Shown: positions 9,989-19,637 of the stretch, in pieces
How the letters are laid out: every line of letters begins with the position of its first letter
How positions within the stretch are numbered: position 1 is the stretch's first letter
The notes under the pieces: model-generated
What the model was told of the DNA's origin: nothing
Databases searched by the model: none
Seen by the model: only the letters and a program-made list of their open reading frames with translations
NCBI RefSeq assembly: GCF_037102585.1
Contig: NW_027043820.1
Span: 2,204,501-2,268,500, forward strand
DNA: 64,000 bases
Source of the DNA: Saccharomycopsis crataegensis
Taxonomy: Eukaryota; Ascomycota; Saccharomycetes; Ascoideales; Saccharomycopsidaceae
Reading direction: 5' to 3'
Translations under genes and position numbers: made by a program

Positions 9989-10572
9989 TAATTGATGATG
10001 GATGGTATCCTTTGTATTATGAGGGCGCTTATTTCTATGAAAATTTTAGTAGGAGAGATGAGAAAATTTTTTTTTTTTTTTTTTTCCTATTCTGGGGGGC
10101 TGCGTAACCAATGAGATGGCCCACTGTAACGGTATATGCACCGTCTGGCGGGATGGGAGAATGAACAGGTGTTTGGGTGTGCATGTTGCGACTAGACAGA
10201 GGTGTGTGGGTGTTCCAACTTTTCCGGCAGAAGAAAAATTTTTCTTCCATTTTCTGCACTGTGATGCAGTAATCATGTCGTATATACACTATCATACAGA
10301 GTGCCGCGCGGAGGCGGCCTGCAATTGGCTGGATTAGCTGCTGGGCACAACAACCTTCACAAGAATTTCCTCTCTTCACATCTTGTTCAGATATATATAA
10401 CATCATGATATAACGTGATAGACATCATATATAGAGGCTAGTTCACCACTCTCTTCGGTATACTCCACTCAATATTGATAATTATCATCGTTGTTGTTGT
10501 CCCTTTTTTTGGTCCTTCTAATTTATGTGTCATCCCCACATACTAATATCAGTCTAATAATATCTCCACAAC
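9989..10572. promoter_or_regulatory. Divergent promoter BMS1 / ammonium permease
   Basis: Near BMS1 lie TGAAAATTTT (10038-10047) and GATGAG (10057-10062) followed immediately by AGAAAATTTT and a T run. These are RRPE- and PAC-like elements 50-85 bp upstream of the BMS1 ATG, the usual layout of ribosome-biogenesis promoters. Near the permease lies a TGATAATTATCA palindrome (10476-10487) and a pyrimidine-rich leader. Confidence 0.55.
10476..10487. promoter_or_regulatory. Palindromic GATA-factor site
   Basis: TGATAATTATCA is a perfect 12-bp palindrome carrying one GATAA on each strand, 86 bp upstream of the permease ATG. GATAA is the site of the nitrogen regulators Gln3/Gat1 and Dal80/Gzf3. In yeasts, ammonium permease genes are standard targets of nitrogen catabolite repression through such paired sites. 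Confidence 0.55.
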
Positions 10573-12081
10573 ATGTCACTTCTACGAGGTCAGATTTCCC
10601 ACGCAATTCTAGCAAAAAGAGAAGACTCCCCACTATGGACCGCCAAATACGACTTGGGTATCACCGGCTTCATCATCACAGCCTCTGCCATGCTTATCCT
10701 CATGATCACTGGTCTTGGGCTCCTTTACTCTGGTCTTGTGCGTCGTAAAAACGGGTTGTCCCTCTTCTTCATTTGTATTGCTAGTTCCTTTGTCGTCACT
10801 TTCCAATGGTATTTCTGGGGTTATTCGCTAGCATTTTCATCCACCGCAACCAATGGGTTCATTGGTAACCTCGATTCTTTCGGGTTTAAGAACTTGTTTG
10901 AGGCAAGAACTGAGAATGCTGAATATCCAGAACTCTTATTTGCAATCTTTGAAGGGTTTTTCGCCGCGGTTGCCTGCGTCATCACCGTTGGTGCTATTGC
11001 CGAACGTGGGAGAATCTTCCCTTCTTTGATTTTCAGCTTTGTTTGGGCCACGGTTGTGTATTGTCCAATAGCTTGCTGGGTCTGGAACACTAATGGTTGG
11101 GCATACAAGTACAATGTTCTCGATTACGCCGGCGGTGGGGCGGTGGAAATTGCTTCTGGGTTTTCTGGGTTTGCTTATTCCATCGTTCTTAAATCAAGAG
11201 ACTTTACAGAACCGGTCCAAAACTTCCGTCCTCATAATAATTCTCTTATCGCGTTGTCCGGGATGTTACTTTGGTGCTCATGGTGTTTTTTCAACGCCGG
11301 TACCGCCCTTGCTCCAAACATGAGAGCTATCGTGGCCCTCATTAATACCAATCTTAGTGGGGTTGTCGGGGCGTTAACTTGGTGTTTTCTTGATTGGAGA
11401 ATTGAAAGAAAATTCTCACTTATTGGTCTTACCTCTGGCCTCATTTGTGGGTTGGTTGCCGCTACTCCATCATCGGCATTTATTCCACCGTGGGCTTCAG
11501 TAATTCAAGGTATTGTTTCCGCCGTGGTTTGTAACTTTGCCACTGGTCTTAAGTATCTTATTGGAGTTGATGATGCCCTTGATATTTTGGCAGAACACGG
11601 TCTAGCAGGGGTTATTGGTTTATTATTCAATGCAATCTTTGCTGCCGATTACATTATCACTCTTGATGGTGTCACCGAACACGGTGGTGGTTGGATCACC
11701 CATAACTACAAGCAATTATATATCCAGGTGGCGTTCATTTGTGCTGCTGCAGGATACTCTTTTGTGGTTTCATTGATAATTTGCTACGTGATAGATATCA
11801 TCCCTGGTTGTAAATTAAGAGCCTCTAAAGATGGAGAAATGACAGGTATGGACGAAGACCAATTAGGTGAATTTGCTTATGATTATGTTGAAATAAGAAG
11901 AGAGTTTTACGATTGGAATAATACTTTGGGCGGACTGTCGCCTGCACCAGAGCCTGAGACAGTTCCAGAACCCAAAGATGGCGATCTTACAAATGCTGGC
12001 ACAAGTATCGATGAAAGAGAGAAATCAAGCCAAGGTGAATCCTCTGTTGATAAAGAGAAACAAGGCCCAGTAGCTCAGTGA
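10573..12081 (+). CDS. MEP1: Ammonium permease, Mep1/Mep3 type
   Basis: A plasma-membrane ammonium transporter of the Amt/Mep/Rh family with 502 residues and eleven predicted membrane spans. Family signatures are clear: LLYSGLVRRKN in the first span region, FQWYFWGYSLAFS, the GNLDSFGFKNL motif of Mep1/Mep3, DYAGGGAVEIASG, AATPSSAFIPPWASVIQGI, and ILAEHGLAGVIGLLFNAIFAAD with the conserved His. The cytoplasmic tail contains GMDEDQLGEFAYDYVEIRREFY, almost identical to Mep1/Mep3 and unlike the Mep2 ammonium sensor. It ends in a hydrophilic tail rich in Pro, Glu and Ser. Mep1 and Mep3 cannot be separated from a single sequence, so the symbol stands for the pair. A GATA palindrome in the promoter points to nitrogen control. 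Confidence 0.93.
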   Translation: MSLLRGQISHAILAKREDSPLWTAKYDLGITGFIITASAMLILMITGLGLLYSGLVRRKNGLSLFFICIASSFVVTFQWYFWGYSLAFSSTATNGFIGNLDSFGFKNLFEARTENAEYPELLFAIFEGFFAAVACVITVGAIAERGRIFPSLIFSFVWATVVYCPIACWVWNTNGWAYKYNVLDYAGGGAVEIASGFSGFAYSIVLKSRDFTEPVQNFRPHNNSLIALSGMLLWCSWCFFNAGTALAPNMRAIVALINTNLSGVVGALTWCFLDWRIERKFSLIGLTSGLICGLVAATPSSAFIPPWASVIQGIVSAVVCNFATGLKYLIGVDDALDILAEHGLAGVIGLLFNAIFAADYIITLDGVTEHGGGWITHNYKQLYIQVAFICAAAGYSFVVSLIICYVIDIIPGCKLRASKDGEMTGMDEDQLGEFAYDYVEIRREFYDWNNTLGGLSPAPEPETVPEPKDGDLTNAGTSIDEREKSSQGESSVDKEKQGPVAQ

Positions 12082-12893
12082 AAAAAAAAACAACAACAAC
12101 AAAAAAACAACAACAAAAAAAGATCCTAGCCATGGGCCACTAAGCCTTTCTATCTTTATCTATCGTTGCGACTCAAAAACAAAAAAATATTCACTTCCAT
12201 ATCTCAACATTTTATGATTCCTTAATTTGTTATTCTGTTTTGTTTGTCTTTTTGGTGTGTTCTTATTGAAAACTTCAAATTAGGGAATTAAGAAAAATTG
12301 ACAATAAGCATCGAGTCTCTTGTGCTCTGCTTTTTCTTATTAATCTCAACAGAAATACCATTTTATTTAAGATTTCCAACTTTTTTAATCTTCGATTATA
12401 TTCATTCATTGATCACCTTTTGGTCTTTTCATTTTTCATTTTTTTTTTTTTTGGTGTTCTTCATTTTTTCTTTCTTTTATTTATTTGCATGGTTTTATTT
12501 TTGCTATTACTATTTGATTTATGTTTACGGTGGATATTTTTATATCTCATCTTTTTTTCCCCTCTTCTCCCTAGTTCAGATCTGTTCTTTGTTAGATGAG
12601 ATTTCCAATTTGTATTGATGCAAATTGCAATTCTAGACTACCTTTCAACCTTTTAGATATGCTCTATGAGCAATTGAAAATAATTTCATTCATAGCTGAC
12701 CATTGTAAACACTATCTAAGCTATTAGATTTTCTGACAGATCAAACCGTGGAAATAATTTGTTATATCTGAATTTCCCGCAGTAATAACCTTTCCATATT
12801 TATTTCACTGTGAATTTTACTACAAAGTTAAACGTATACATTAAAAAACATAATACAAGAACCAGGAGAATATTTATTATACAATTACTGAAC
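12082..12893. other. Convergent intergenic region, AT-rich
   Basis: The region begins with an A/C repeat (CAA units, 12090-12120). The rest is T-rich on the plus strand (for example 12417-12482). A frame of about 100 codons at 12298-12618 is only Phe/Tyr/Leu from this T-richness and I do not regard it as a gene. Confidence 0.5.
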
Positions 12894-13778
12894 TTAATAT
12901 TTGGCTGGCAACACTTCGGCAAGGAATTGAAACACGGTTTGCATTTCCGGAGCACAAGTAGTATGTGGCATGCCCTCGTATGAGGTAAAGTTTAATTTGG
13001 AGAATCCCAAATTCTTGAAAAATTCATAGGTCCTCTTACCTATACTATAAGGAATCACCGGGTCAGCAGTCCCATGGAATTGTAATATTGGGGTATTCTT
13101 ATTAACCTCGGTGACCTTCTTTTGGATATCATTTGGTATCCCACAGAACCCCGACAACACCACAGTTCCGGCCAATGGATAATTAGTGATGGCGGTGGTA
13201 GACAAGGAAATGGCAGCACCTTGGGAGAATCCTCCAATCACTACTCTATTTGATGGGATCCCGGCATCGACTTCCTGTTTGATGAAACCATTAACCAATT
13301 CTTCACAAGCGTACAAAAACCCAGAAACGTCTTGTTTTGTATCTGGTCTGGCTCCCAATTCGTAGATATCGAACCAAGCAGGCATCTTGTAACCTCCTTG
13401 GAAACTAATTGGCTTTACTGGGGCGTTAGGGAACACAAACTTGATGTGCTTGTACTGGTCTAATTTGTGCAACGAGATGGCGATATCAGCAAATGATTGA
13501 CCACGATCGCCTAGACCATGGAAGAAAATGAAAGTAGCAGTAGCCTTGTTGCCAGCTGGTGGAGGAAATACCACGGCTTTTGGTAATTTAGAAATGGCAG
13601 ACATTTGGGATGAAAAAGAAGAAGATGATGATGATTTATTAGCTATGATTTTTGTGGTAAGAGAATAAGAAGAAAGGGAATATAGGAAAATTGCTAGTGA
13701 TAGGACAAGTAATGCAAAATATTTGAACCCAGACAGAGAACGATTTTCACTAGTTTTATCACTCATAGACATACTCAT
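12894..13778 (-). CDS. Acyl-protein thioesterase 1-like carboxylesterase with N-terminal membrane anchor
   Basis: An alpha/beta hydrolase of the APT1/lysophospholipase family (Saccharomyces YLR118C), which removes palmitate from proteins such as Galpha. The catalytic triad is visible: Ser185 in GGFSQGA, Asp239 in GTADPVIP and His272 in GMPHTT. The oxyanion region is IFFHGLGDRG. The family protein normally starts close to the hydrolase fold. Here 58 extra residues precede an internal Met (MSAISKLPKAVV, ATG at 13602-13604 on the complement), including a hydrophobic stretch (FKYFALLVLSLAIFLYSLSS) and a Ser-rich linker. So the long form should be a type II membrane protein, while starting at Met59 would give a soluble 236-residue enzyme. 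It converges with the ammonium permease and diverges from PRP22. Confidence 0.88.
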   Translation of the reverse strand: MSMSMSDKTSENRSLSGFKYFALLVLSLAIFLYSLSSYSLTTKIIANKSSSSSSFSSQMSAISKLPKAVVFPPPAGNKATATFIFFHGLGDRGQSFADIAISLHKLDQYKHIKFVFPNAPVKPISFQGGYKMPAWFDIYELGARPDTKQDVSGFLYACEELVNGFIKQEVDAGIPSNRVVIGGFSQGAAISLSTTAITNYPLAGTVVLSGFCGIPNDIQKKVTEVNKNTPILQFHGTADPVIPYSIGKRTYEFFKNLGFSKLNFTSYEGMPHTTCAPEMQTVFQFLAEVLPAKY

Positions 13779-14362
13779 GAAGCAAACGGGAGATGATTTT
13801 TCAGTGCGGGAAGAATATTTTGGTGATGGCTTTTGTATGGTCGCAGAGGGCTCATAACATCACCCGTGGACGGACATAAATTGTCATTACTAACCGATTG
13901 GTAAGAGGCGATTTGGCTGATCAGGGGGTTGTGGCTGATTGGTAATGTTTATATAATCTTTTGGTTTTGATGTTATTGGGAAGGGGGGGGGGCGTCGTTT
14001 ATTCACCGTTATCGATTGATATTACACAGTTCAGTGGGATTCTCTACAAACAGAAACTACGAAATAATAATACAACCAAAATAACTGCCAGCCACAACCA
14101 TTATTGAAGAAAGAAACCATTCTAACATTTTCTAGTCATTACTGCTGGAAAATATTATCATTACCACCAATTGTCACGAGAATATTGACGAACTCGCCAT
14201 TCATAGTAATCCTATCATCATCATAATAGGAATATACTCTCACGTGTCGATCAAACAAATAATGAAAGAAAAAAAAAAAAAAAATTGGCGATGAGCATCA
14301 AAATGTAAATAACATAAAATACGCACATAAATAAATGATAATTACTCTCTAATCAAAAGGCT
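13779..14362. promoter_or_regulatory. Divergent promoter thioesterase / PRP22
   Basis: Contains a G run (13982-13992), a TCACGTG element (14240-14246) 117 bp upstream of the PRP22 ATG, an A tract (14268-14284) and an exact GCGATGAG PAC motif (14288-14295) 68 bp upstream of PRP22. PAC motifs mark growth-regulated nucleolar and RNA-processing genes. Confidence 0.45.
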
Positions 14363-17300
14363 ATGGCACAGGAAATTATCCTAAAAGCAGTGCTAACCGA
14401 GCTCAAGAACCTCACGCCACTTGCCGATGAGTCCATGGCAGAGTTCCTTTTGTCGATCCATGAAGATTCCAAAAATTTGGCCGCTTTCCAACGTAACCTT
14501 AAGGAAAATGATGCACCATTTGAAGAGGATTTCATTGAAAAAATAGATAAGGTCATCAATGGGTTTAAAATAAAAAGGGAGGTAAAACAAGAGATCCCTG
14601 AAATAAAATTGGAACAGACCACAAAGTATCAAGAACCAAACCAGGAGAAACAAGAACAACAACACGCTTCGGGAGTAAATAAACGCCAAAGGTTTATAAA
14701 GGATGAAGATGATGACGTTGACGAATATGGAAGAAATAGGAGAATAAAATATGAACATGATGAAGTCGATGAATATGGAAGAAGTAGGAGAATGAAATAT
14801 GAAAATGATGAAGTTGATGAATATGGAAGAAAAAGGAGAACGAAACACGAACGTGATAATGATGATCACCACTCTGAAAATCTGACATACCAAGCCAGAG
14901 ACAATAAAGTTGACGAATATGGAAGGAATCTAAACTCAAAATATGAACGAGATCATCTATCTATCAATAATAACACCAACCAACACCAGCCCAGTCGTTC
15001 TGCAAAGCCAGACAAAGAGGCAATTGAAGGAAAAATATACCATGGTCGAGTCACCAAGATTACCAACTATGGCGCCTTCATCCAACTTGATGGGATTGTG
15101 TCTCATAGAGGAAGATCTCAAAGTGGTTTATGTCATATTTCTCAATTCTCAAATATTAGAATAGATCATCCTAGTGATGTGGTTAGTGCCAATGAAACGG
15201 TATTTGTCAAGATCACGAAAATTGACAACAAGGGCATTAGTTTAACCATGAAGAATATTGACCAAAATACTGGTAACGAAGTCATTGATGAACCGCAGCG
15301 TGGAAGGACCACCGAGAAAACTTTCCGGCCAAAGCGAAAACTCACTTCCCCTGAGCGTTGGGAACTTCGTCAATTAGTAGCGTCTGGGGCAATCTCCGCC
15401 AAGGAACTCGGAGACGTTGGTGAGGATTTGAACGATTTCATCACTTCGGAAACCGGCGGGAGTTTGAATCTTGCTGATGATGTGGAAATTGATATCGAGG
15501 TCCATCAAGACGAACCAAGATTCCTTGAAGCTGAGAAAAATTTTTTGAAAAAAAGTGGCGATAACAGCGATATTGCCAGTCTCAAAATTATACCAAAGCC
15601 TGAAGGAAGTTTGAATCGGGCAGCGATGACTGGTAGTCAATTAGCCAAAGACTTGAAAGAAAAGAAATTGAAAGCCCTTAGGGAAAAAAGACTCAAGCAA
15701 ATAAAGAAAAAAACAGATGATCCATTGCTGAACAAGGACGGAGATGCTAATGATGATGATGATGAATTACTCAGTGAATGGCAGAAGGCAAACAAGAAAC
15801 TGAAGATTTCTTACGGTAAGAAGAGTGATATGTCCATTGCTGAACAGCGAAAATCATTACCGGTATTCAAAATGCGGTCGCAGCTTTTGGATCTTGTGGA
15901 CGAAAATCAGTTTTTAGTGATTGTGGGAGAGACTGGGTCTGGTAAGACCACTCAATTGACTCAATATCTCATGGAAGATGGTTATTCACGTCGTGGGGTC
16001 ATTGGATGTACCCAACCTAGAAGAGTGGCCGCAATTTCTGTTGCTAAAAGAGTTTCTGAAGAGGTTGGGTGTAAACTAGGTCATCAAGTGGGTTATAAAG
16101 TTAGGTTCGATGATAAGTATGGCCCAGATACCGAAATCAAATATATGACCGATGGGATGTTACAAAGAGAAGCGCTTATTGACCCTAACATGTCTAAGTA
16201 TTCGGTTATCATGCTTGATGAAGCCCACGAAAGAACCATCGCCACCGACGTTTTGTTTGCATTATTGAAAAAAGCCGCTAGAAATAGACCGGATTTGAAG
16301 ATCATTGTAACTTCTGCCACCTTGGATTCTGATAAGTTTTCCAGGTATTTTAATGATTGTCCGGTTTTGAAAATTCCTGGAAGAACCTTCCCGGTAGAAA
16401 TCATGTATACCAAAGAACCAGAACTTGATTATTTGGCCGCATGTCTTGACACTGTTTTACAAATCCATGTCGTTGAAGGTCCGGGGGACATTCTTGTATT
16501 TTTAACGGGTCAAGAGGAAATTGACACTGCTTGTGAAGCGCTTTATGATAAAGTCAAAGCTTTGGGCTCCTCGGTTCCAGAACTTATAATTTTACCGGTT
16601 TATTCTTCTTTACCATCGGAAGTCCAGTCAAGAATCTTTGAACCTACTCCTAAAGGTTCCAGAAAATGCGTAATTGCCACCAATATTGCTGAGACTTCTA
16701 TTACTATTGATGGTATATATTACGTTATTGACCCAGGGTTTGTGAAAATCAATGCATATGATCCTAAACTTGGGATGGACTCTCTAGTTGTTTCTCCAAT
16801 TTCTCAAGCTCAAGCAAACCAAAGAGCCGGTAGAGCTGGACGTACCGGTCCAGGGAAATGCTATCGATTATTCACGGAAAGTGCGTTCAAGAATGAAATG
16901 TCACCAAATACTATTCCAGAAATTCAAAGGCAAAATCTATCCACGACAATTCTTATGTTGAAAGCGATGGGAATTGATGATTTGATAAATTTCGAATTTA
17001 TGGACCCACCACCGATGCGGACCCTAATGGTTGCGTTAGAAGAATTATTTAATTTGTCAGCCCTTGATCAAGATGGCAACTTGACGAAACTTGGTAACAA
17101 AATGGCGGATTTCCCAATGGACCCAGCCCTTGCTAAATCATTGATCGTTTCCAGTGATCTTCATTGTTCCGATGAGCTTACAACCATTGTTGCCATGCTT
17201 TCGGTGCAAACTATTTTCTACAGACCTAAACATAAACAACAGCAGGCGGATTTAAAGAAATCGAAATTCCACAGTACCCAAGGTGATCATCTAACATTAC

Positions 17301-17797
17301 TTAACACTTACAATGCCTGGGCGCAAAATGATTATAGTCGAACCTGGTGTGAGGAAAATTACATTCAAGAACGGTCACTCAAAAGAGCAAGGGATGTCCG
17401 GAATCAATTGATCAAGATTTTCCTCAAATATAAGCATTCGGTTTCCAGTTGTGGGAGAGACTATGATCGGATCAGGGTGGCGCTTTGTTCAGGATTTTTC
17501 AAGAATTCCGCAAAGAGAGATTCTCTGGAACCTGGGGCCTTTAAAACGTTGATTGAAGATACTCCGGTGTATATGCATCCAAGTAGTTGTTTGTTTGGGA
17601 AACGCTCGGAGTATGTGATTTATCATACTTTGTTATTGACCACCAAAGAGTATATGCATTGTGTCACAACAATTGAACCACAATGGTTGATCGAAGTGGC
17701 GCCAACGTTCTTCAAAGTTGGGGATGGTCAGAAAAAGAAGAGCGGCAAGATTGTTTCTTTAAAAAGGAATGGTCATAAGAGATTAGCTCCTAGATAA
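14363..17797 (+). CDS. PRP22: Spliceosomal DEAH-box helicase Prp22
   Basis: Prp22 acts in the second splicing step and releases the spliced mRNA from the spliceosome. The 1144 residues match the 1145 of Saccharomyces Prp22 and its unusual layout. An N-terminal helical region is followed by a single S1 RNA-binding domain (EGKIYHGRVTKITNYGAFIQL, near residue 230). The DEAH helicase core has motif I GETGSGKTT (Lys528), motif Ia TQPRRVAAISVAKRVSEEVG, motif II DEAH (619-622), motif III SAT, and motif VI QRAGRAGRTGPG. The C-terminal winged-helix, ratchet and OB domains follow (TWCEENYIQERSLKRARDVR). Only Prp22 among yeast DEAH proteins has the S1 domain. Between residues 119 and 196 there are four or five copies of a VDEYGR unit. 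Confidence 0.97.
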   Translation: MAQEIILKAVLTELKNLTPLADESMAEFLLSIHEDSKNLAAFQRNLKENDAPFEEDFIEKIDKVINGFKIKREVKQEIPEIKLEQTTKYQEPNQEKQEQQHASGVNKRQRFIKDEDDDVDEYGRNRRIKYEHDEVDEYGRSRRMKYENDEVDEYGRKRRTKHERDNDDHHSENLTYQARDNKVDEYGRNLNSKYERDHLSINNNTNQHQPSRSAKPDKEAIEGKIYHGRVTKITNYGAFIQLDGIVSHRGRSQSGLCHISQFSNIRIDHPSDVVSANETVFVKITKIDNKGISLTMKNIDQNTGNEVIDEPQRGRTTEKTFRPKRKLTSPERWELRQLVASGAISAKELGDVGEDLNDFITSETGGSLNLADDVEIDIEVHQDEPRFLEAEKNFLKKSGDNSDIASLKIIPKPEGSLNRAAMTGSQLAKDLKEKKLKALREKRLKQIKKKTDDPLLNKDGDANDDDDELLSEWQKANKKLKISYGKKSDMSIAEQRKSLPVFKMRSQLLDLVDENQFLVIVGETGSGKTTQLTQYLMEDGYSRRGVIGCTQPRRVAAISVAKRVSEEVGCKLGHQVGYKVRFDDKYGPDTEIKYMTDGMLQREALIDPNMSKYSVIMLDEAHERTIATDVLFALLKKAARNRPDLKIIVTSATLDSDKFSRYFNDCPVLKIPGRTFPVEIMYTKEPELDYLAACLDTVLQIHVVEGPGDILVFLTGQEEIDTACEALYDKVKALGSSVPELIILPVYSSLPSEVQSRIFEPTPKGSRKCVIATNIAETSITIDGIYYVIDPGFVKINAYDPKLGMDSLVVSPISQAQANQRAGRAGRTGPGKCYRLFTESAFKNEMSPNTIPEIQRQNLSTTILMLKAMGIDDLINFEFMDPPPMRTLMVALEELFNLSALDQDGNLTKLGNKMADFPMDPALAKSLIVSSDLHCSDELTTIVAMLSVQTIFYRPKHKQQQADLKKSKFHSTQGDHLTLLNTYNAWAQNDYSRTWCEENYIQERSLKRARDVRNQLIKIFLKYKHSVSSCGRDYDRIRVALCSGFFKNSAKRDSLEPGAFKTLIEDTPVYMHPSSCLFGKRSEYVIYHTLLLTTKEYMHCVTTIEPQWLIEVAPTFFKVGDGQKKKSGKIVSLKRNGHKRLAPR
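14714..14955 (+). repeat. In-frame VDEYGR repeats in PRP22
   Basis: A degenerate tandem repeat of about 51 bp encodes D-E-V-D-E-Y-G-R-x-R-R-x-K-Y-E units. Three units are close and in register; a fourth, shortened unit (NKVDEYGRNLNSKYERD) follows after a gap. It lies in the disordered N-terminal part before the S1 domain, is charged, and I know of no such repeat in the Saccharomyces protein. Confidence 0.7.
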
Positions 17798-18338
17798 TGA
17801 TAATCTCTAATATTATTACAGCATGCTTTGTGAATATATAATAACTTATGCCAAATAGACTGCTTTTTGCTAATAATAATGACTCAAGATATTACGATGT
17901 TGGTCTTTTTTTTTGTAACTTAATTCTGAATTTCAATTAGCTTGTTCAGTATCGAATGAATAAATTAATTGTATATTAGCGAGTCGCAGAGGTTTTAGTA
18001 TCCACGATAACAATGCAATATATTACATTAGCAGATTATTGGTGATTGATTATAGATTTTATCAATAGGGATAATATACGTCAAATAAACCCAAATGATA
18101 ACTGACTGTTGTAATTTCTGAAAATAACTTGCAAATAAATATATGATACCATATCAATGTAATTCATCGTTGTCCCCACTGGTGGCACAATCCGTTAGAT
18201 CTGGGGTGTCCTGTCATCTCATCTCCTACAGAAAAATACCAAAAAAAAAAAATATGAAAAAGAAAAAAAATGAGAAAAAGAAAATTTTGAAATCATCATA
18301 TATAATCAACAGAAAGTATTATAAATAATAATAACAAT
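17798..18338. other. Intergenic region PRP22-DPH1
   Basis: Two stop codons close together end PRP22, and AT-rich sequence follows. The DPH1 leader is very A-rich (18239-18290). I see no gene and no distinctive element. Confidence 0.5.
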
Positions 18339-19637
18339 ATGACCAACGAAGATTCTGCTCCTGTTGGAAATACCCAACCATCATCAGATCATCAACAAGC
18401 CGCTGCCAAACCAAGAAGACGGTTTGTGGGAGCCAAAAAGATCAGCGCAAAAGGTGATGATAGATCGCTTGTGAAAAAGGGCAATAAGGCCAGAAGTTTC
18501 AATAGATTAGTTACCCATATTCCACAAGATATTCTCGAAGATAAAGAACTCAACGAAGCCATCAAGCTCCTTCCTTCTAATTATAACTTTGAAATCCACA
18601 AAACAGTATGGAACATTCGTAAAAACCACTCGAAAAAAGTGGCTATCCAAATGCCCGAAGGGCTTCTTGTGTATTCATTAGTGATTTCGGATATTCTTCA
18701 AAATTTTTGTGATGTCGAGGTTATTGTCATGGGAGATGTCAGTTACGGGGCCTGTTGTATTGACGATTATACTGCCCGTTCGTTGGACTGTGATTTCATT
18801 GTTCATTATGCCCATTCATGTCTTGTACCAATTGACGTGACAAGTATCAAGATCTTATACGTGTTTGTCACCATCGATATTGATATCAATCATTTATACA
18901 ATACTTTACAGAAAAATTTCGATGAAGGGTGCAAAATTGCCATGTTTGGAACCATTCAGTTCAACCCAACGATCCATCAACTTAAGGCGCGTTTTGAAAG
19001 CCAGACAGATCCTAACCTCAAAAAAATGTTTATTATTCCTCCACAAATAATGCCACTATCTAAAGGGGAAGTTTTGGGATGCACTTCGACCAAATTGAAT
19101 AAAGACGATATTGATTTCATGGTGTATGTTGGTGATGGAAGATTCCACCTTGAAAGTGCGATGATCCATAATCCCGATATTAATGCCTACAGATACGACC
19201 CATACTCTCGGAAATTCACCCATGAGTATTACGACACGAAACAGCTAGTGGAAGTGAGATCGTCTGCGGTTGCTCACGCGTCAAAAGCCCAAAAGTTTGG
19301 ACTTATCCTTGGAGGGTTGGGACGTCAAGGAAGTAACCGGACGGTAGACAATTTGGAACGAGAACTTATTAAGAATGGTAAAGTGGTGGTGAAGATCATT
19401 CTTTCGGAAATCTTCCCGTTCAAATTAGCGATGTTTGATGATATTGATTGTTTTGTTCAGGTGGCGTGTCCGAGATTATCAATTGACTGGGGGTATGCTT
19501 TCAATAAACCGTTGTTGACCCCGTATGAGACCATGGTGTTATTCAAGCAGGATAAACCATTTGATGAGAACTTTTATCCTATGGATTATTATGCTAAGGA
19601 TGGGTATGGTAGAGGGTCGGTGCCTGCGAGATCTTGA
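18339..19637 (+). CDS. DPH1: Diphthamide biosynthesis protein 1
   Basis: Dph1, with Dph2, forms the 4Fe-4S radical enzyme that transfers the 3-amino-3-carboxypropyl group of S-adenosylmethionine to a histidine of elongation factor 2, the first step of diphthamide synthesis. The 432 residues contain the family core: IQMPEGLLVYSLVISDIL, the first cluster cysteine in YGACCIDDYTA (Cys139/140), HYAHSCLVP, a second cysteine in LGCTSTKL (Cys248), LGGLGRQGS, and the third in ACPRLSIDWG (Cys377). This three-cysteine spacing is that of Dph1 rather than Dph2, and residues 19-60 form the usual basic N-tail. It lies head to tail between PRP22 and ERO1. Confidence 0.95.
   Translation: MTNEDSAPVGNTQPSSDHQQAAAKPRRRFVGAKKISAKGDDRSLVKKGNKARSFNRLVTHIPQDILEDKELNEAIKLLPSNYNFEIHKTVWNIRKNHSKKVAIQMPEGLLVYSLVISDILQNFCDVEVIVMGDVSYGACCIDDYTARSLDCDFIVHYAHSCLVPIDVTSIKILYVFVTIDIDINHLYNTLQKNFDEGCKIAMFGTIQFNPTIHQLKARFESQTDPNLKKMFIIPPQIMPLSKGEVLGCTSTKLNKDDIDFMVYVGDGRFHLESAMIHNPDINAYRYDPYSRKFTHEYYDTKQLVEVRSSAVAHASKAQKFGLILGGLGRQGSNRTVDNLERELIKNGKVVVKIILSEIFPFKLAMFDDIDCFVQVACPRLSIDWGYAFNKPLLTPYETMVLFKQDKPFDENFYPMDYYAKDGYGRGSVPARS

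Noticed and set aside
12298-12618. 106-codon frame rich in Phe, Tyr and Leu
   Set aside because: A translation of T-rich 3' intergenic DNA; no ATG start at its first codon and no membrane-protein pattern beyond composition.
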